Origin: Granulicella sp. 5B5
Lineage (GTDB): Bacteria > Acidobacteriota > Terriglobia > Terriglobales > Acidobacteriaceae
Assembly (NCBI RefSeq): GCF_014083945.1
Contig: NZ_CP046444.1
Coordinates: 2,046,001 to 2,110,000, forward strand
DNA length: 64,000 nucleotides
Reading direction: 5' to 3'
Shown piece by piece: positions 26,851-34,245 of this stretch. Both the position numbers and the translations under genes were made by a program. Numbering within the stretch: position 1 is the stretch's first letter; each line of letters begins with the position of its first letter. The notes under the pieces were generated by a model. That model was not told where the DNA came from. It ran no database searches and was given only the letters and a program-made list of their open reading frames with translations.

Positions 26851-28184
26851 GCCCTCTCGACTGGTTCACCTCCGACCATTTCACCCAGGACGACCTCATC
26901 GCGTATCACCTGCACGATCTCTCCCCGCGCCGTGCGCGCAGGCTCCGCCGCGCTCTTGCCTCCAACACCGCGCTCGCTGCCGAATCCGCTGCGATTCTCG
27001 CAACACTCGAGGCCTTTCCGCGCGACGAGCCAACGCCCGCGCTCGACACGGCCGGGCTCGACCGCTATTGGGCAGCGCTGCGACCGCACCTCGCTGTACA
27101 GGTCGCACCTCCGGCGACAACTTTGCCACAACTGCACGCAGGCTGGATCAGACCGCTCCTCCTCGCCACCGGCGTCACGGCGTTCACTTCAGTTGGAATT
27201 GTGCTGGCGTCGTTGCATTGGAAGCACCAGCAACAGGACACGATGGCCGAAGCTCCACCCAGGCCGGCGCTTATCATCGCACCTCGCACACGGCCTGCGT
27301 TCCCAGACTCAGGGCACACGGTCGCTCACATCCTTCCATCGCTGACGAACGAACGACCTACAGCACCGCTGCCTGTTCTGCACGCGCAGCTTGAACCCTT
27401 ACTTGGCGGCAGCTGGATTGGCCCGCAATCCCCAATGACCGCCGCCTCGTTACCGCCAGCGGAATCGCTACCTATCGCAGTGAGCCCGCCAGTGCCATCA
27501 AGCACCACGTCGAACACTTTCCCTGTTTCACCTGCAGCATCAACAACTCTCAGTACAGCGCAGAACGTCAAGCACCACAACCATCGCGAAGATCTGACAC
27601 TAGGCATCTTCGGCAACCTCATCGCCGGCCGCTCTTGGAACACTGCAAGCACCGTGACTACGGGCAATGACTTCCACGCGCAAGGCGCTACACCGGCTGT
27701 CGGCGCACTGGCATCCTTCCATCAGCAGTTTTCACCCCTCTTCGGCTACAGAATTACCGGCGCCTACTCGCGGCCTACGCTCAGCTATAGCTATCAGGCA
27801 GCAGCCTCGACCGCCGCGCAACCCGGCTCCAGCACCATCACCACGCAGATCCTGGAGTTTTCAGGAACCTACACCGTGCTGGGCCCGCATACGCACCGCT
27901 TGCATACATCTGCCGAGGCTGGTGGCGGCCTGCTCATCTTTCATCCAGCGGAGCCGGGCACATCCATCAACTCCGTCGCGCGGCCGGTTGCCATTGCCGG
28001 TGTCGGCGCGGAGCTTGCAATCACCCAGCACCTGGGTCTGCGCGCTCAATACCGCGCCCTTGTCTTCGAGACCCCCGACTTTCACGATCCGAGCTTTCCT
28101 GTGCCCATCACCACAAGCGTCGTCCTCAGCAGCCAACCCAGCATCGGCATCACCTATCACCTCGGGAAATCACACTCCGATTAG
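26847..28184 (+). CDS. Anti-sigma factor fused to an outer-membrane-like beta-barrel
   Basis: A 445-residue protein translated with the sigma factor (ATGA overlap, AAGGAG upstream). Residues 1-95 resemble the helical anti-sigma domain (DDLIAYHLHDLSPRRARRLRR) but lack the Cys of the zinc form. Residues 102-124 are one transmembrane helix (RPLLLATGVTAFTSVGIVLA). Residues 125-248 are a Pro/Ser/Thr-rich linker ending KHHNHRE. Residues 249-445 are a beta-rich domain with alternating aromatic/hydrophobic strands, ending ITYHLGKSHSD. It shares motif after motif with the stand-alone barrel encoded next: SFHQQFSPLFGY against TFRQSFKPWLGY, and LGLRAQYR against LGMRAEYR. I infer a protein anchored in the inner membrane that carries a barrel destined for the outer membrane. 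Confidence 0.85.
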   Translation: MSPLDWFTSDHFTQDDLIAYHLHDLSPRRARRLRRALASNTALAAESAAILATLEAFPRDEPTPALDTAGLDRYWAALRPHLAVQVAPPATTLPQLHAGWIRPLLLATGVTAFTSVGIVLASLHWKHQQQDTMAEAPPRPALIIAPRTRPAFPDSGHTVAHILPSLTNERPTAPLPVLHAQLEPLLGGSWIGPQSPMTAASLPPAESLPIAVSPPVPSSTTSNTFPVSPAASTTLSTAQNVKHHNHREDLTLGIFGNLIAGRSWNTASTVTTGNDFHAQGATPAVGALASFHQQFSPLFGYRITGAYSRPTLSYSYQAAASTAAQPGSSTITTQILEFSGTYTVLGPHTHRLHTSAEAGGGLLIFHPAEPGTSINSVARPVAIAGVGAELAITQHLGLRAQYRALVFETPDFHDPSFPVPITTSVVLSSQPSIGITYHLGKSHSD

Positions 28185-28269
28185 CTCTCACCTCCGTACG
28201 ACCGAGGCATCCTGCGCAGAGCTTCCGCTGCTGCACCCTTCTCTCGCAAACACAACCCTGGAGCATCCC

Positions 28270-29064
28270 GTGAATCGCCCTGCACCCATCGTCCTTGTTG
28301 GTCGTTCAATCCTCGCCGCGCTTGTCCTCATCTGCTTTTCAGCACAGGGCTGGTCGCAGACGTCCCCCTTCCTCGCGGCCTTCAGCTCATCCAACTCATC
28401 GTTGCCCAGCTCTGAAGCCCCAGCCCCGTCTCTGCCTCCGGCATCTGCGCTCATCGCAGGGCCGCACGTAGAGACCTCCTTGTCGCTCGGCGTGTTCCCT
28501 CAACTCACCGCCACACGCATCACCGCGCCCTCAAACGGTGTCTCCACCGAAAGCCTTACGCCCTCCGCGGGCGTGCTCGGCACCTTCCGCCAGAGCTTCA
28601 AACCCTGGCTCGGCTACGCGGTCAACATGGGCTACACGCGTGCCTCCGAACACTACACCGACAACGCCGGCACCGGTTCCGCCGGCACTGCCAGCAACGT
28701 ATCCATTCCAGCGAACGTATACGAGTTCAGCGCAAGCTACGTTACAGAAAAACACATCACGCCACGGCTTACCGCCTTCGCAGATGTGGGCGGAGGCATG
28801 ATCGTCTTCCTGCCCGTGCATCGTGGAGCCGACGCGATCAACTTCGTCCCGAGCCGCGCCTATGTCCCCTTCACCAACTACCGCCCCGCAGGCGTGGCAG
28901 GCGTCGGCTTCGACTACCGTCTGAACCGGCACCTCGGCATGCGCGCCGAGTACCGTGGCCAGCTCTACAAGTACGCCGACTACGGCAACGCCCTTCCGCG
29001 CAACTACACTGTCACCAGCGAGCCCACCCTCAGCCTCACGTACAACTTCGGTCCCAGCAAGTAG
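28270..29064 (+). CDS. Outer-membrane beta-barrel protein, paralogue of the anti-sigma barrel
   Basis: A 264-residue exported barrel. The start is GTG with TGGAG upstream and gives a signal peptide (IVLVGRSILAALVLICFSAQGWSQ). A Ser/Pro-rich spacer to about residue 60 is followed by a roughly 195-residue barrel with LSLGVFPQLTATRI, GTFRQSFKPWLGYAVNMGYT, FADVGGGMIVF, YRLNRHLGMRAEYRGQLY and the final PTLSLTYNFGPSK. It is clearly homologous to the C-terminal domain of the preceding anti-sigma fusion, so the two arose by duplication. It is probably in the same operon, ending at the terminator at 29076. Confidence 0.88.
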   Translation: MNRPAPIVLVGRSILAALVLICFSAQGWSQTSPFLAAFSSSNSSLPSSEAPAPSLPPASALIAGPHVETSLSLGVFPQLTATRITAPSNGVSTESLTPSAGVLGTFRQSFKPWLGYAVNMGYTRASEHYTDNAGTGSAGTASNVSIPANVYEFSASYVTEKHITPRLTAFADVGGGMIVFLPVHRGADAINFVPSRAYVPFTNYRPAGVAGVGFDYRLNRHLGMRAEYRGQLYKYADYGNALPRNYTVTSEPTLSLTYNFGPSK

Positions 29065-29075
29065 CAGAGACAGCC

Positions 29076-29106
29076 AAGCCCACCGAGGTGGCGGGCTTCC
29101 GTCTTT
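29076..29106 (+). terminator. Terminator of the sigma/barrel operon
   Basis: AAGCCC (29076-29081) pairs with GGGCTT (29093-29098), with an inner ACC/GGT extension. A pyrimidine stretch CCGTCTTTCTCT follows and leads into a heptad tract. Confidence 0.7.
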
Positions 29107-29107
29107 C

Positions 29108-29135
29108 TCTATCCTCCACACTCTATCTCCCGCCT
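29108..29135 (+). repeat. Heptanucleotide-like tract after the operon terminator
   Basis: Units TCTATCC, TCCACAC, TCTATCT, then CCCGCC, in the same position relative to the terminator as the tracts at 14417 and 33008. It is degenerate. The CDF gene stop on the other strand overlaps its end. Confidence 0.5.
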
Positions 29136-30100
29136 TAGTGTGCGTGGCTATGGCTGTGGCTATGCCCATGATGATGGTGCGAGTGCCCATCGATCACATC
29201 CGGCTTCGGCGGCGAGCTGCAACCATCCACCGTCGGGCAGTCGGTGATCTCCACCTGGATCGTCGAGTGTTGAATCCCGTAGTGGTCGCGCAGTTCGTGG
29301 TTCATCCGTTGCAGCAGCTCTTCGCACTCGGCCAGCTGCATCTCGATCACCTGCACATGGCAGGCCAGCGCATGGCTCTGCGACGTCAAGCTCCACACAT
29401 GCAGGTCATGCACATTTACCACACCATCCACACTCTGCATGGCCGCGCGAATCTCCGCCAGGTCGATGCCCCGCGGCGTGCCCTCCAGCAGGATGTGCAG
29501 CGTTTCCTTCACAATGCTCCACGAACTCAGCAGGATCATCACCGCAATAATCACCGACAGCAGCGGATCGATCCACTGCATATGCGTCAGCGCAATCAGC
29601 ACACCGCCAACAATCACCGCCGCGGTCGAAAGCGTATCGCCGAGCATGTGCAGAAACACACTGCGAATATTCACATCCCCGGAAAACTTCCAGAGCAGTC
29701 CAGCGATCACACCATTCATCAAAACACCAGCGGCAGCCACCATCATCATCAGGTGCGGTTCCACCATCACCGGATGAAAGAACCGCTGCGCCGCTGTCAC
29801 CAGAATCCACACCGCCAGCACCATCAGGCTCAGCGCATTCACAAACCCTGCCAGCACCCCGGCTCGCTGATACCCAAAGGTTCGCTGATCGGTCGCCGGC
29901 CGGGTCTGCAACCACACCGCAACGAAGCTCAGCCCCAACGCCGCAAAGTCTGACACGTTATGCCCAGCCTCGGAGAGCAGCGCTAGCGAGTGCGCCCGCA
30001 ACCCGAAGAACAACGTCGCCGCGATATACAGCGCCGTCAACGCCAGCGAAAACTTCAAAATCCGCTGCATCCCACCGCTCGGCTTCGCCTGCATGTGCAT
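29135..30100 (-). CDS. Cation diffusion facilitator (CDF) metal exporter
   Basis: A 321-residue inner-membrane antiporter that exports Zn2+ or a similar metal. It has six membrane segments. The metal site is read from SEAGHNVSDFAALGLSFV (HxxxD) and FLHMLGDTLSTAAVIVGG. A cytoplasmic C-terminal domain follows (VNVHDLHVWSLTSQSHALAC). The extreme C-terminus is His-rich (DGHSHHHHGHSHSHSHAH), probably for metal sensing. ZitB/CzcD-type zinc specificity is the best guess. It converges on the sigma/barrel operon. The start is ATG with a second ATG two codons later. Confidence 0.93.
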   Translation of the reverse strand: MHMQAKPSGGMQRILKFSLALTALYIAATLFFGLRAHSLALLSEAGHNVSDFAALGLSFVAVWLQTRPATDQRTFGYQRAGVLAGFVNALSLMVLAVWILVTAAQRFFHPVMVEPHLMMMVAAAGVLMNGVIAGLLWKFSGDVNIRSVFLHMLGDTLSTAAVIVGGVLIALTHMQWIDPLLSVIIAVMILLSSWSIVKETLHILLEGTPRGIDLAEIRAAMQSVDGVVNVHDLHVWSLTSQSHALACHVQVIEMQLAECEELLQRMNHELRDHYGIQHSTIQVEITDCPTVDGCSSPPKPDVIDGHSHHHHGHSHSHSHAH

Positions 30101-30143
30101 ACCTATAGTGTAGAACGGGGCGCGTCGAACCCAGCGAAAATCC

Positions 30144-32012
30144 CTACTCCAGGCTCTCAGCCATCGGCTTCACGATCATGTTCTCCATAAACTCCTCACG
30201 CGATAGGAACGGAAACAGATCCTCCAGCGGCTTGGAAACAAACGACCCATCCGCGCGCTGATAGCTCTGCAGCCGCGGCGCGCGCACCTCATCCGGAATC
30301 ACGCGCACATCCACCACCACAGGCCCGGGCATTGCCAGCACCTCGCGTACCTGCTCACGCAGCCGCGTCTGGTCGTGGATCACATACGCCGCAATGCCAT
30401 ACGACTCAGCCACCTTCGACAGGTCCGGCACCGTGATCCCCGTCGCCGCGTCCGCGCCAATCAGCGCCGAGCCGAAGTACGCCTTCTGCGATGCGCGGAT
30501 CGATGCATAGCCATCGTTGTTCAGCACAAACATCTTGATCGGTAGCCCCAGCCGCCGCACCGTCTCCAGTTCCTGAATGTTGAACTGAAACCCGCCATCG
30601 CCATCGACGAGAATGGTCTGCTCCGCGCCCGCCTGCGGGCTGCCTTTCGGCATCTGGCCAGCGCCAATCGAAACCGCAATCGACATCGGCAACCCATAAC
30701 CCATCGACCCGAGCCCCGCCGTATGAAAGATGCGCTGCCCCACGCGCGTCGGGCACGCCAGCAGAAAAATCTCAATCCCCGACCCTGAGCTGCCCGAAAC
30801 CAGCTTGTCCGTTTGCTTGCTCTCCGTACCAATCACCTCGGCCAGGTTGTAAATCGACACCAGCCCGCTCGGCTGCCGGTGCTCATCGGTCACCACGTCA
30901 TAGCGCGTCTTCCAAACCGCCGCACGTTTGTTCCACGCAGCCCATCGCGCATGGTCGAGCGTCACCAGCTTCAACTGCGCCAGCAACTCATCCAGAAATG
31001 CACCGCAGTCCGCCACCACCGGCTGCTGCAGATGCGGCGCCAGCTTCTTCAACTCTGCTGGGTCGATATCGACAGCCACCTTATGCGCCTCGCGCGCCAC
31101 GTTCTGCGGAGCGTACCCCGTGATCGCCATATCCAGCCGCGCTCCCAGCACTAGCAGCAGATCGCAGTTCTGCAGCGCGAAGTTTGCACCACGCGCAGCC
31201 ACATTGCCCGGCCTGCCGACAAATGTAGGCACATCGCTCGGCACCAGGTCTGCCGCACACCACGTCGCGACTGTTGGAATATCCAACAGCAGCCGCAGCT
31301 CCGTAAACTGCTGCTCCGCGCGCGCCAACCGCGTGCCATTGCCGACAAACAGCAGCGGCCGCTCCGCCTGTCGCAGCTTCTCGACCACGCGCGCGACCTC
31401 GTCCTTCAAATTCTCATTCGCACCCTGCGCTGCATACTCGCTCGCATCGAAGCCGAGCAGCGTCTCCGGCTCAGGAATCGGTGTCGCCTGCACATCCAGA
31501 GGAATGTCGATCCACACCGGCCCTGGCCTGCCGTTCATCGCCAGCCAATACGCCTTCTCCAGCTCATAGCGAATCGAAAGCGGATCCAGCACCGTCACCG
31601 CATACTTCGTAATCGGCCTCACGATCGACACAATGTCGATCTCTTGCACACCCAGCTGCCGCATGCCCAGCGGCTCGCCCGTCACCGCATCGAACATGCG
31701 GTCCGGCCGCTTCACCTGGCCAGAGAGGAACATCGTCGGCGTCGAATCCAGCCACGCGCCCGCAACACCAGTCACCGCATTCGTGCTGCCCGGCCCGGTC
31801 GTCACCAGCGCCACACCCAGCCCGTTCACCGTCTTCGCATAGCTCTCAGCGCCCATCGCCGACGCCTGCTCGTGCGAGTTACACACCGGCGTAATCCTCT
31901 TCTCCTGCGCCAGCGACGCGTTCAAATGCATCGCGCCCCCGCCCGTCACCAAGAACACATGCTTCACGCCGAGATCGGCCACAAACTGGAACACGTAATC
32001 AGAGAGCTTCAT
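30144..32012 (-). CDS. Thiamine-diphosphate-dependent enzyme, acetolactate-synthase-like
   Basis: A 622-residue three-domain ThDP enzyme. The activating Glu is in NSHEQASAMGAESYAK. The central domain carries LLFVGNGTRLARAE. The ThDP motif is VDGDGGFQFNIQELETVRRL with NNDGYASIRASQ. It resembles catabolic acetolactate synthase and relatives found in cell-surface sugar pathways, and there is no small regulatory subunit gene beside it, so a role in branched-chain amino-acid synthesis is not secure. The start is MKLSDYVFQF. The divergent neighbour is a GT2 glycosyltransferase, which fits a surface-polysaccharide context. Confidence 0.88.
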   Translation of the reverse strand: MKLSDYVFQFVADLGVKHVFLVTGGGAMHLNASLAQEKRITPVCNSHEQASAMGAESYAKTVNGLGVALVTTGPGSTNAVTGVAGAWLDSTPTMFLSGQVKRPDRMFDAVTGEPLGMRQLGVQEIDIVSIVRPITKYAVTVLDPLSIRYELEKAYWLAMNGRPGPVWIDIPLDVQATPIPEPETLLGFDASEYAAQGANENLKDEVARVVEKLRQAERPLLFVGNGTRLARAEQQFTELRLLLDIPTVATWCAADLVPSDVPTFVGRPGNVAARGANFALQNCDLLLVLGARLDMAITGYAPQNVAREAHKVAVDIDPAELKKLAPHLQQPVVADCGAFLDELLAQLKLVTLDHARWAAWNKRAAVWKTRYDVVTDEHRQPSGLVSIYNLAEVIGTESKQTDKLVSGSSGSGIEIFLLACPTRVGQRIFHTAGLGSMGYGLPMSIAVSIGAGQMPKGSPQAGAEQTILVDGDGGFQFNIQELETVRRLGLPIKMFVLNNDGYASIRASQKAYFGSALIGADAATGITVPDLSKVAESYGIAAYVIHDQTRLREQVREVLAMPGPVVVDVRVIPDEVRAPRLQSYQRADGSFVSKPLEDLFPFLSREEFMENMIVKPMAESLE

Positions 32013-32175
32013 ATCGCTCTATCGTAAACACTTATCGTGCCTGCGAGACACCTTCCTCACCACAAGTCCTGCCCATCCCGCATCACCGGTTCACCCGGAA
32101 CCAAGCGGGTTACCCGTTGTCAATTCCCGGCGAAATTCGCCCGATTGAAACACTCCGCCAGTAGCATCAGTCCTT

Positions 32176-32964
32176 ATGAGACTTAGCTTCGTAGTCCCTG
32201 CGTACAACGAAGAAGCCTACCTCCCGGCCTGCCTCGACTCGATCCTCGAACAAACCCGCGATCTACCCCCCGGCACCACCGAGATTATCGTCGTCAACAA
32301 CGCCTCCACCGACCGCACCCGCGAGGTCGCGCTCAGCTATCCCGGCGTCATCCTCGTCGACGAGAACCGCAAGGGCCTGCCCTACGCCCGCCAGGCCGGC
32401 TTTGCCGCAAGCTCCGGCTCGCTGGTCGCCCACGTCGACTCCGACTCCCGCCTCACCCCCGGCTGGGTCAAGCAGGTGCTCACCACCTTCGACGAGCACG
32501 AAGCAAAGCTCGAACAGTCAACCAGCAAGCGGCCACTCGTCGCGCTCTCCGGCCCCGTCGTCTACTACGACCTCACGCCCCGCCAACGCCTCTACGTGCA
32601 TGTCTTCTACATGATCGGCTGGGGCACCTATGCCATCAATCGCTACATCCTGCGCGTCGGCTCCATGGTGCAGGGCGGCAACTTCATCACCAGCCGCGAG
32701 GCGCTCGCCGAGATCGGTGGCTTCAACACCGCCATCACCTTCTACGGCGAGGACACCGACATCGCACGCCGTCTCCACGACGTCGGCGAGGTCCGCTTCA
32801 CCTTCGACCTTAAGATGTTCTCCTCCGCACGCCGCCTGAAGAACGAAGGCATGTTGACCATGGCCGCCCGTTACTCTATCAACTACCTCTGGACGACCTT
32901 CTTCAAGCGACCCTTCACGAACACGCACATCGACATCCGCGAAGAGATCCAGCCCGAAGCGTAA
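32176..32964 (+). CDS. Family 2 glycosyltransferase
   Basis: A 262-residue GT-A-fold transferase of cytoplasmic location, possibly membrane-associated. N-terminal nucleotide-sugar site: RLSFVVPAYNEEAYLPACL, then EIIVVNNASTDRTREVA. The metal-binding DSD motif is in HVDSDSRLTPGW. Downstream YGEDTDIARRLHDVG is the GEDxD acceptor-side motif. It probably adds a sugar to an exopolysaccharide or lipid-linked intermediate. The ThDP enzyme is divergent at 164 bases. A strong terminator follows at 32984. Confidence 0.92.
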   Translation: MRLSFVVPAYNEEAYLPACLDSILEQTRDLPPGTTEIIVVNNASTDRTREVALSYPGVILVDENRKGLPYARQAGFAASSGSLVAHVDSDSRLTPGWVKQVLTTFDEHEAKLEQSTSKRPLVALSGPVVYYDLTPRQRLYVHVFYMIGWGTYAINRYILRVGSMVQGGNFITSREALAEIGGFNTAITFYGEDTDIARRLHDVGEVRFTFDLKMFSSARRLKNEGMLTMAARYSINYLWTTFFKRPFTNTHIDIREEIQPEA

Positions 32965-32983
32965 ACCACACACCCGCAACACT

Positions 32984-33007
32984 AAAGGGCGCCATCAGGC
33001 GCCCTTT
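32984..33007 (+). terminator. Rho-independent terminator of the GT2 gene
   Basis: Perfect 10-bp stem AAAGGGCGCC, loop ATCA, GGCGCCCTTT, followed by a pyrimidine-rich stretch rather than a pure T-run. Confidence 0.88.
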
Positions 33008-33035
33008 CCACTTCCTATCTCTCTTATCCCTACTT
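33008..33035 (+). repeat. Heptanucleotide-like tract after the GT2 terminator
   Basis: CACTTCC, TATCTCT, CTTATCC, CTACTTG: degenerate 7-base units directly behind the terminator stem, as at 14417 and 29108. Confidence 0.5.
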
Positions 33036-33119
33036 GCTAAGAAGTAGGCAGCTTTATTTGGTTGCTGAATTGAGCACACAACCACCGGCTCTTTTCATCT
33101 CTACCGTTGGAGCAGGGGA

Positions 33120-33839
33120 TTAGTTGGTCGCGGGCGGTGGAGGCTGCTGGTTCTTGGGCGCTCTTTCGGGTCGCGAAGCCGGCAGAATCCACTGCCGCCC
33201 CTTGAGCTTGTGGCTACCGATACCGAACCGATACGCCACACCAACGGTCACCACCAGCGGCGTCAGGCCGCTCTGAAGCTGCCGCCCGGAGAACCAGTTC
33301 TGGTACTCGAAGTCGCCGCGCACGTTCAGCCACGGCTTCACACTGTAGTCCACGCCGCCACCGCCCACAATCATGTTGTATGCGATGTTGAAGTAGCCGT
33401 TCGGAAAGTTCAGAACGCCGCGGCCATACAGGCCCTTGATGTAAGGCTTCAGCGCTCCGCGCGGCTTCAGCAGGTAGCGCCCGCCCACCTCATAGGTGCG
33501 CTCGTAGAGATCGCTCTGCGCATCGTTCAGCTGATGGAAGTCCAGTTCCAACCCGACGTGTTTCATAAAGTCGAAGTCCGCGTAGAACGCGCCACCCTTG
33601 ATCTTGGTGTTTGCGGTCTTGTAGTTCGAGTAGTCTGAGGCCGCGAACGAGAAGCCGCCGCCGACCTGAATATCGCTCGCGTTCGACGCCGTCACCAGCG
33701 CCTGGCCGTGCGCAGCAGCGCCGCCCCACGTGAGAAGGCAGGTCAAAAAGCAGGTTGCGAGGTTTCTCCGGATCGTTCTGCAAGGCAGAAAACCAAGCAG
33801 CATGCGGTTCAAAACGTGCAAGGGTGACTCCAGTGTCAT
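33120..33839 (-). CDS. Outer-membrane beta-barrel protein
   Basis: A 239-residue exported protein. The signal region is ATCFLTCLLTWGGAAAHGQ. The mature part is an 8-stranded-barrel type with FSFAASDYSNYKTANTKIKG, ELDFHQLNDAQSDLYERTYE, GGRYLLKPRGALKPYIKGLYG and GGGVDYSVKPWLNVRGDFEYQ, typical of OmpA/opacity-like small barrels. The C-terminal tail is Pro-rich (APKNQQPPPPATN), which is unusual for a barrel end and may be a periplasmic extension. Its role is unknown. It faces a 400-base stretch with no clear gene. Confidence 0.85.
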   Translation of the reverse strand: MTLESPLHVLNRMLLGFLPCRTIRRNLATCFLTCLLTWGGAAAHGQALVTASNASDIQVGGGFSFAASDYSNYKTANTKIKGGAFYADFDFMKHVGLELDFHQLNDAQSDLYERTYEVGGRYLLKPRGALKPYIKGLYGRGVLNFPNGYFNIAYNMIVGGGGVDYSVKPWLNVRGDFEYQNWFSGRQLQSGLTPLVVTVGVAYRFGIGSHKLKGRQWILPASRPERAPKNQQPPPPATN

Positions 33840-34179
33840 ATAGACATGAACTTCATAAGATTAGAGGAAAAGTTCAACAGGGATGCTGATTGGTGGCCGT
33901 CAGCCGATTTTAGCAACGTTCTCTATCATTCTCTGCAAAAAATCGGTGTGCTCACACTCATTGGATAAGACATCCGGCAGTGCAGTCTACGAAGTCTCTA
34001 TTGTCGCATGATGACTTGCTCTGTATTCTGCAAGATGCATCCCAGCCCGTCAAGAAAATCTGCCGCTCCGGCATGCCCCTTTGCAGTGATTGCGCTCCTG
34101 ATCTGCACTTCGAGCGATGGCAGCGTCGGCGTGTCACCAACCAGCAGCCTATGCAGTCCCACGCGACACCTTCAAACAC
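33840..34179. other. Gene-poor stretch, possible orphan transcript
   Basis: About 340 bases with no convincing gene. The part nearest 33840 is A+T-richer and probably holds the promoter of the barrel gene. Short frames in both directions have no signal, ribosome site or family likeness. A strong plus-strand terminator directly follows at 34180, which implies a plus-strand transcript from here, possibly a small RNA. Confidence 0.4.
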
Positions 34180-34216
34180 CGCGGCCTGCACCGTTGCGAT
34201 GCATGCCGCGCTTTTT
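34180..34216 (+). terminator. Orphan plus-strand rho-independent terminator
   Basis: CGCGGC (34180-34185) pairs with GCCGCG (34205-34210). The inner stem TGCA-CG/CG-TGCA has two mismatches, and five T plus CTAC follow. The T-run lies on the plus strand only, although the nearest gene stop (34246) is on the minus strand. Confidence 0.7.
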
Positions 34217-34237
34217 CTACTCACTACTCCCCCACTC
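34217..34237 (+). repeat. Heptanucleotide tract after the orphan terminator
   Basis: CTACTCA, CTACTCC, CCCACTC directly after the T-run, the same arrangement as behind the prfA terminator. Confidence 0.6.
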
Positions 34238-34245
34238 ACAACCGC

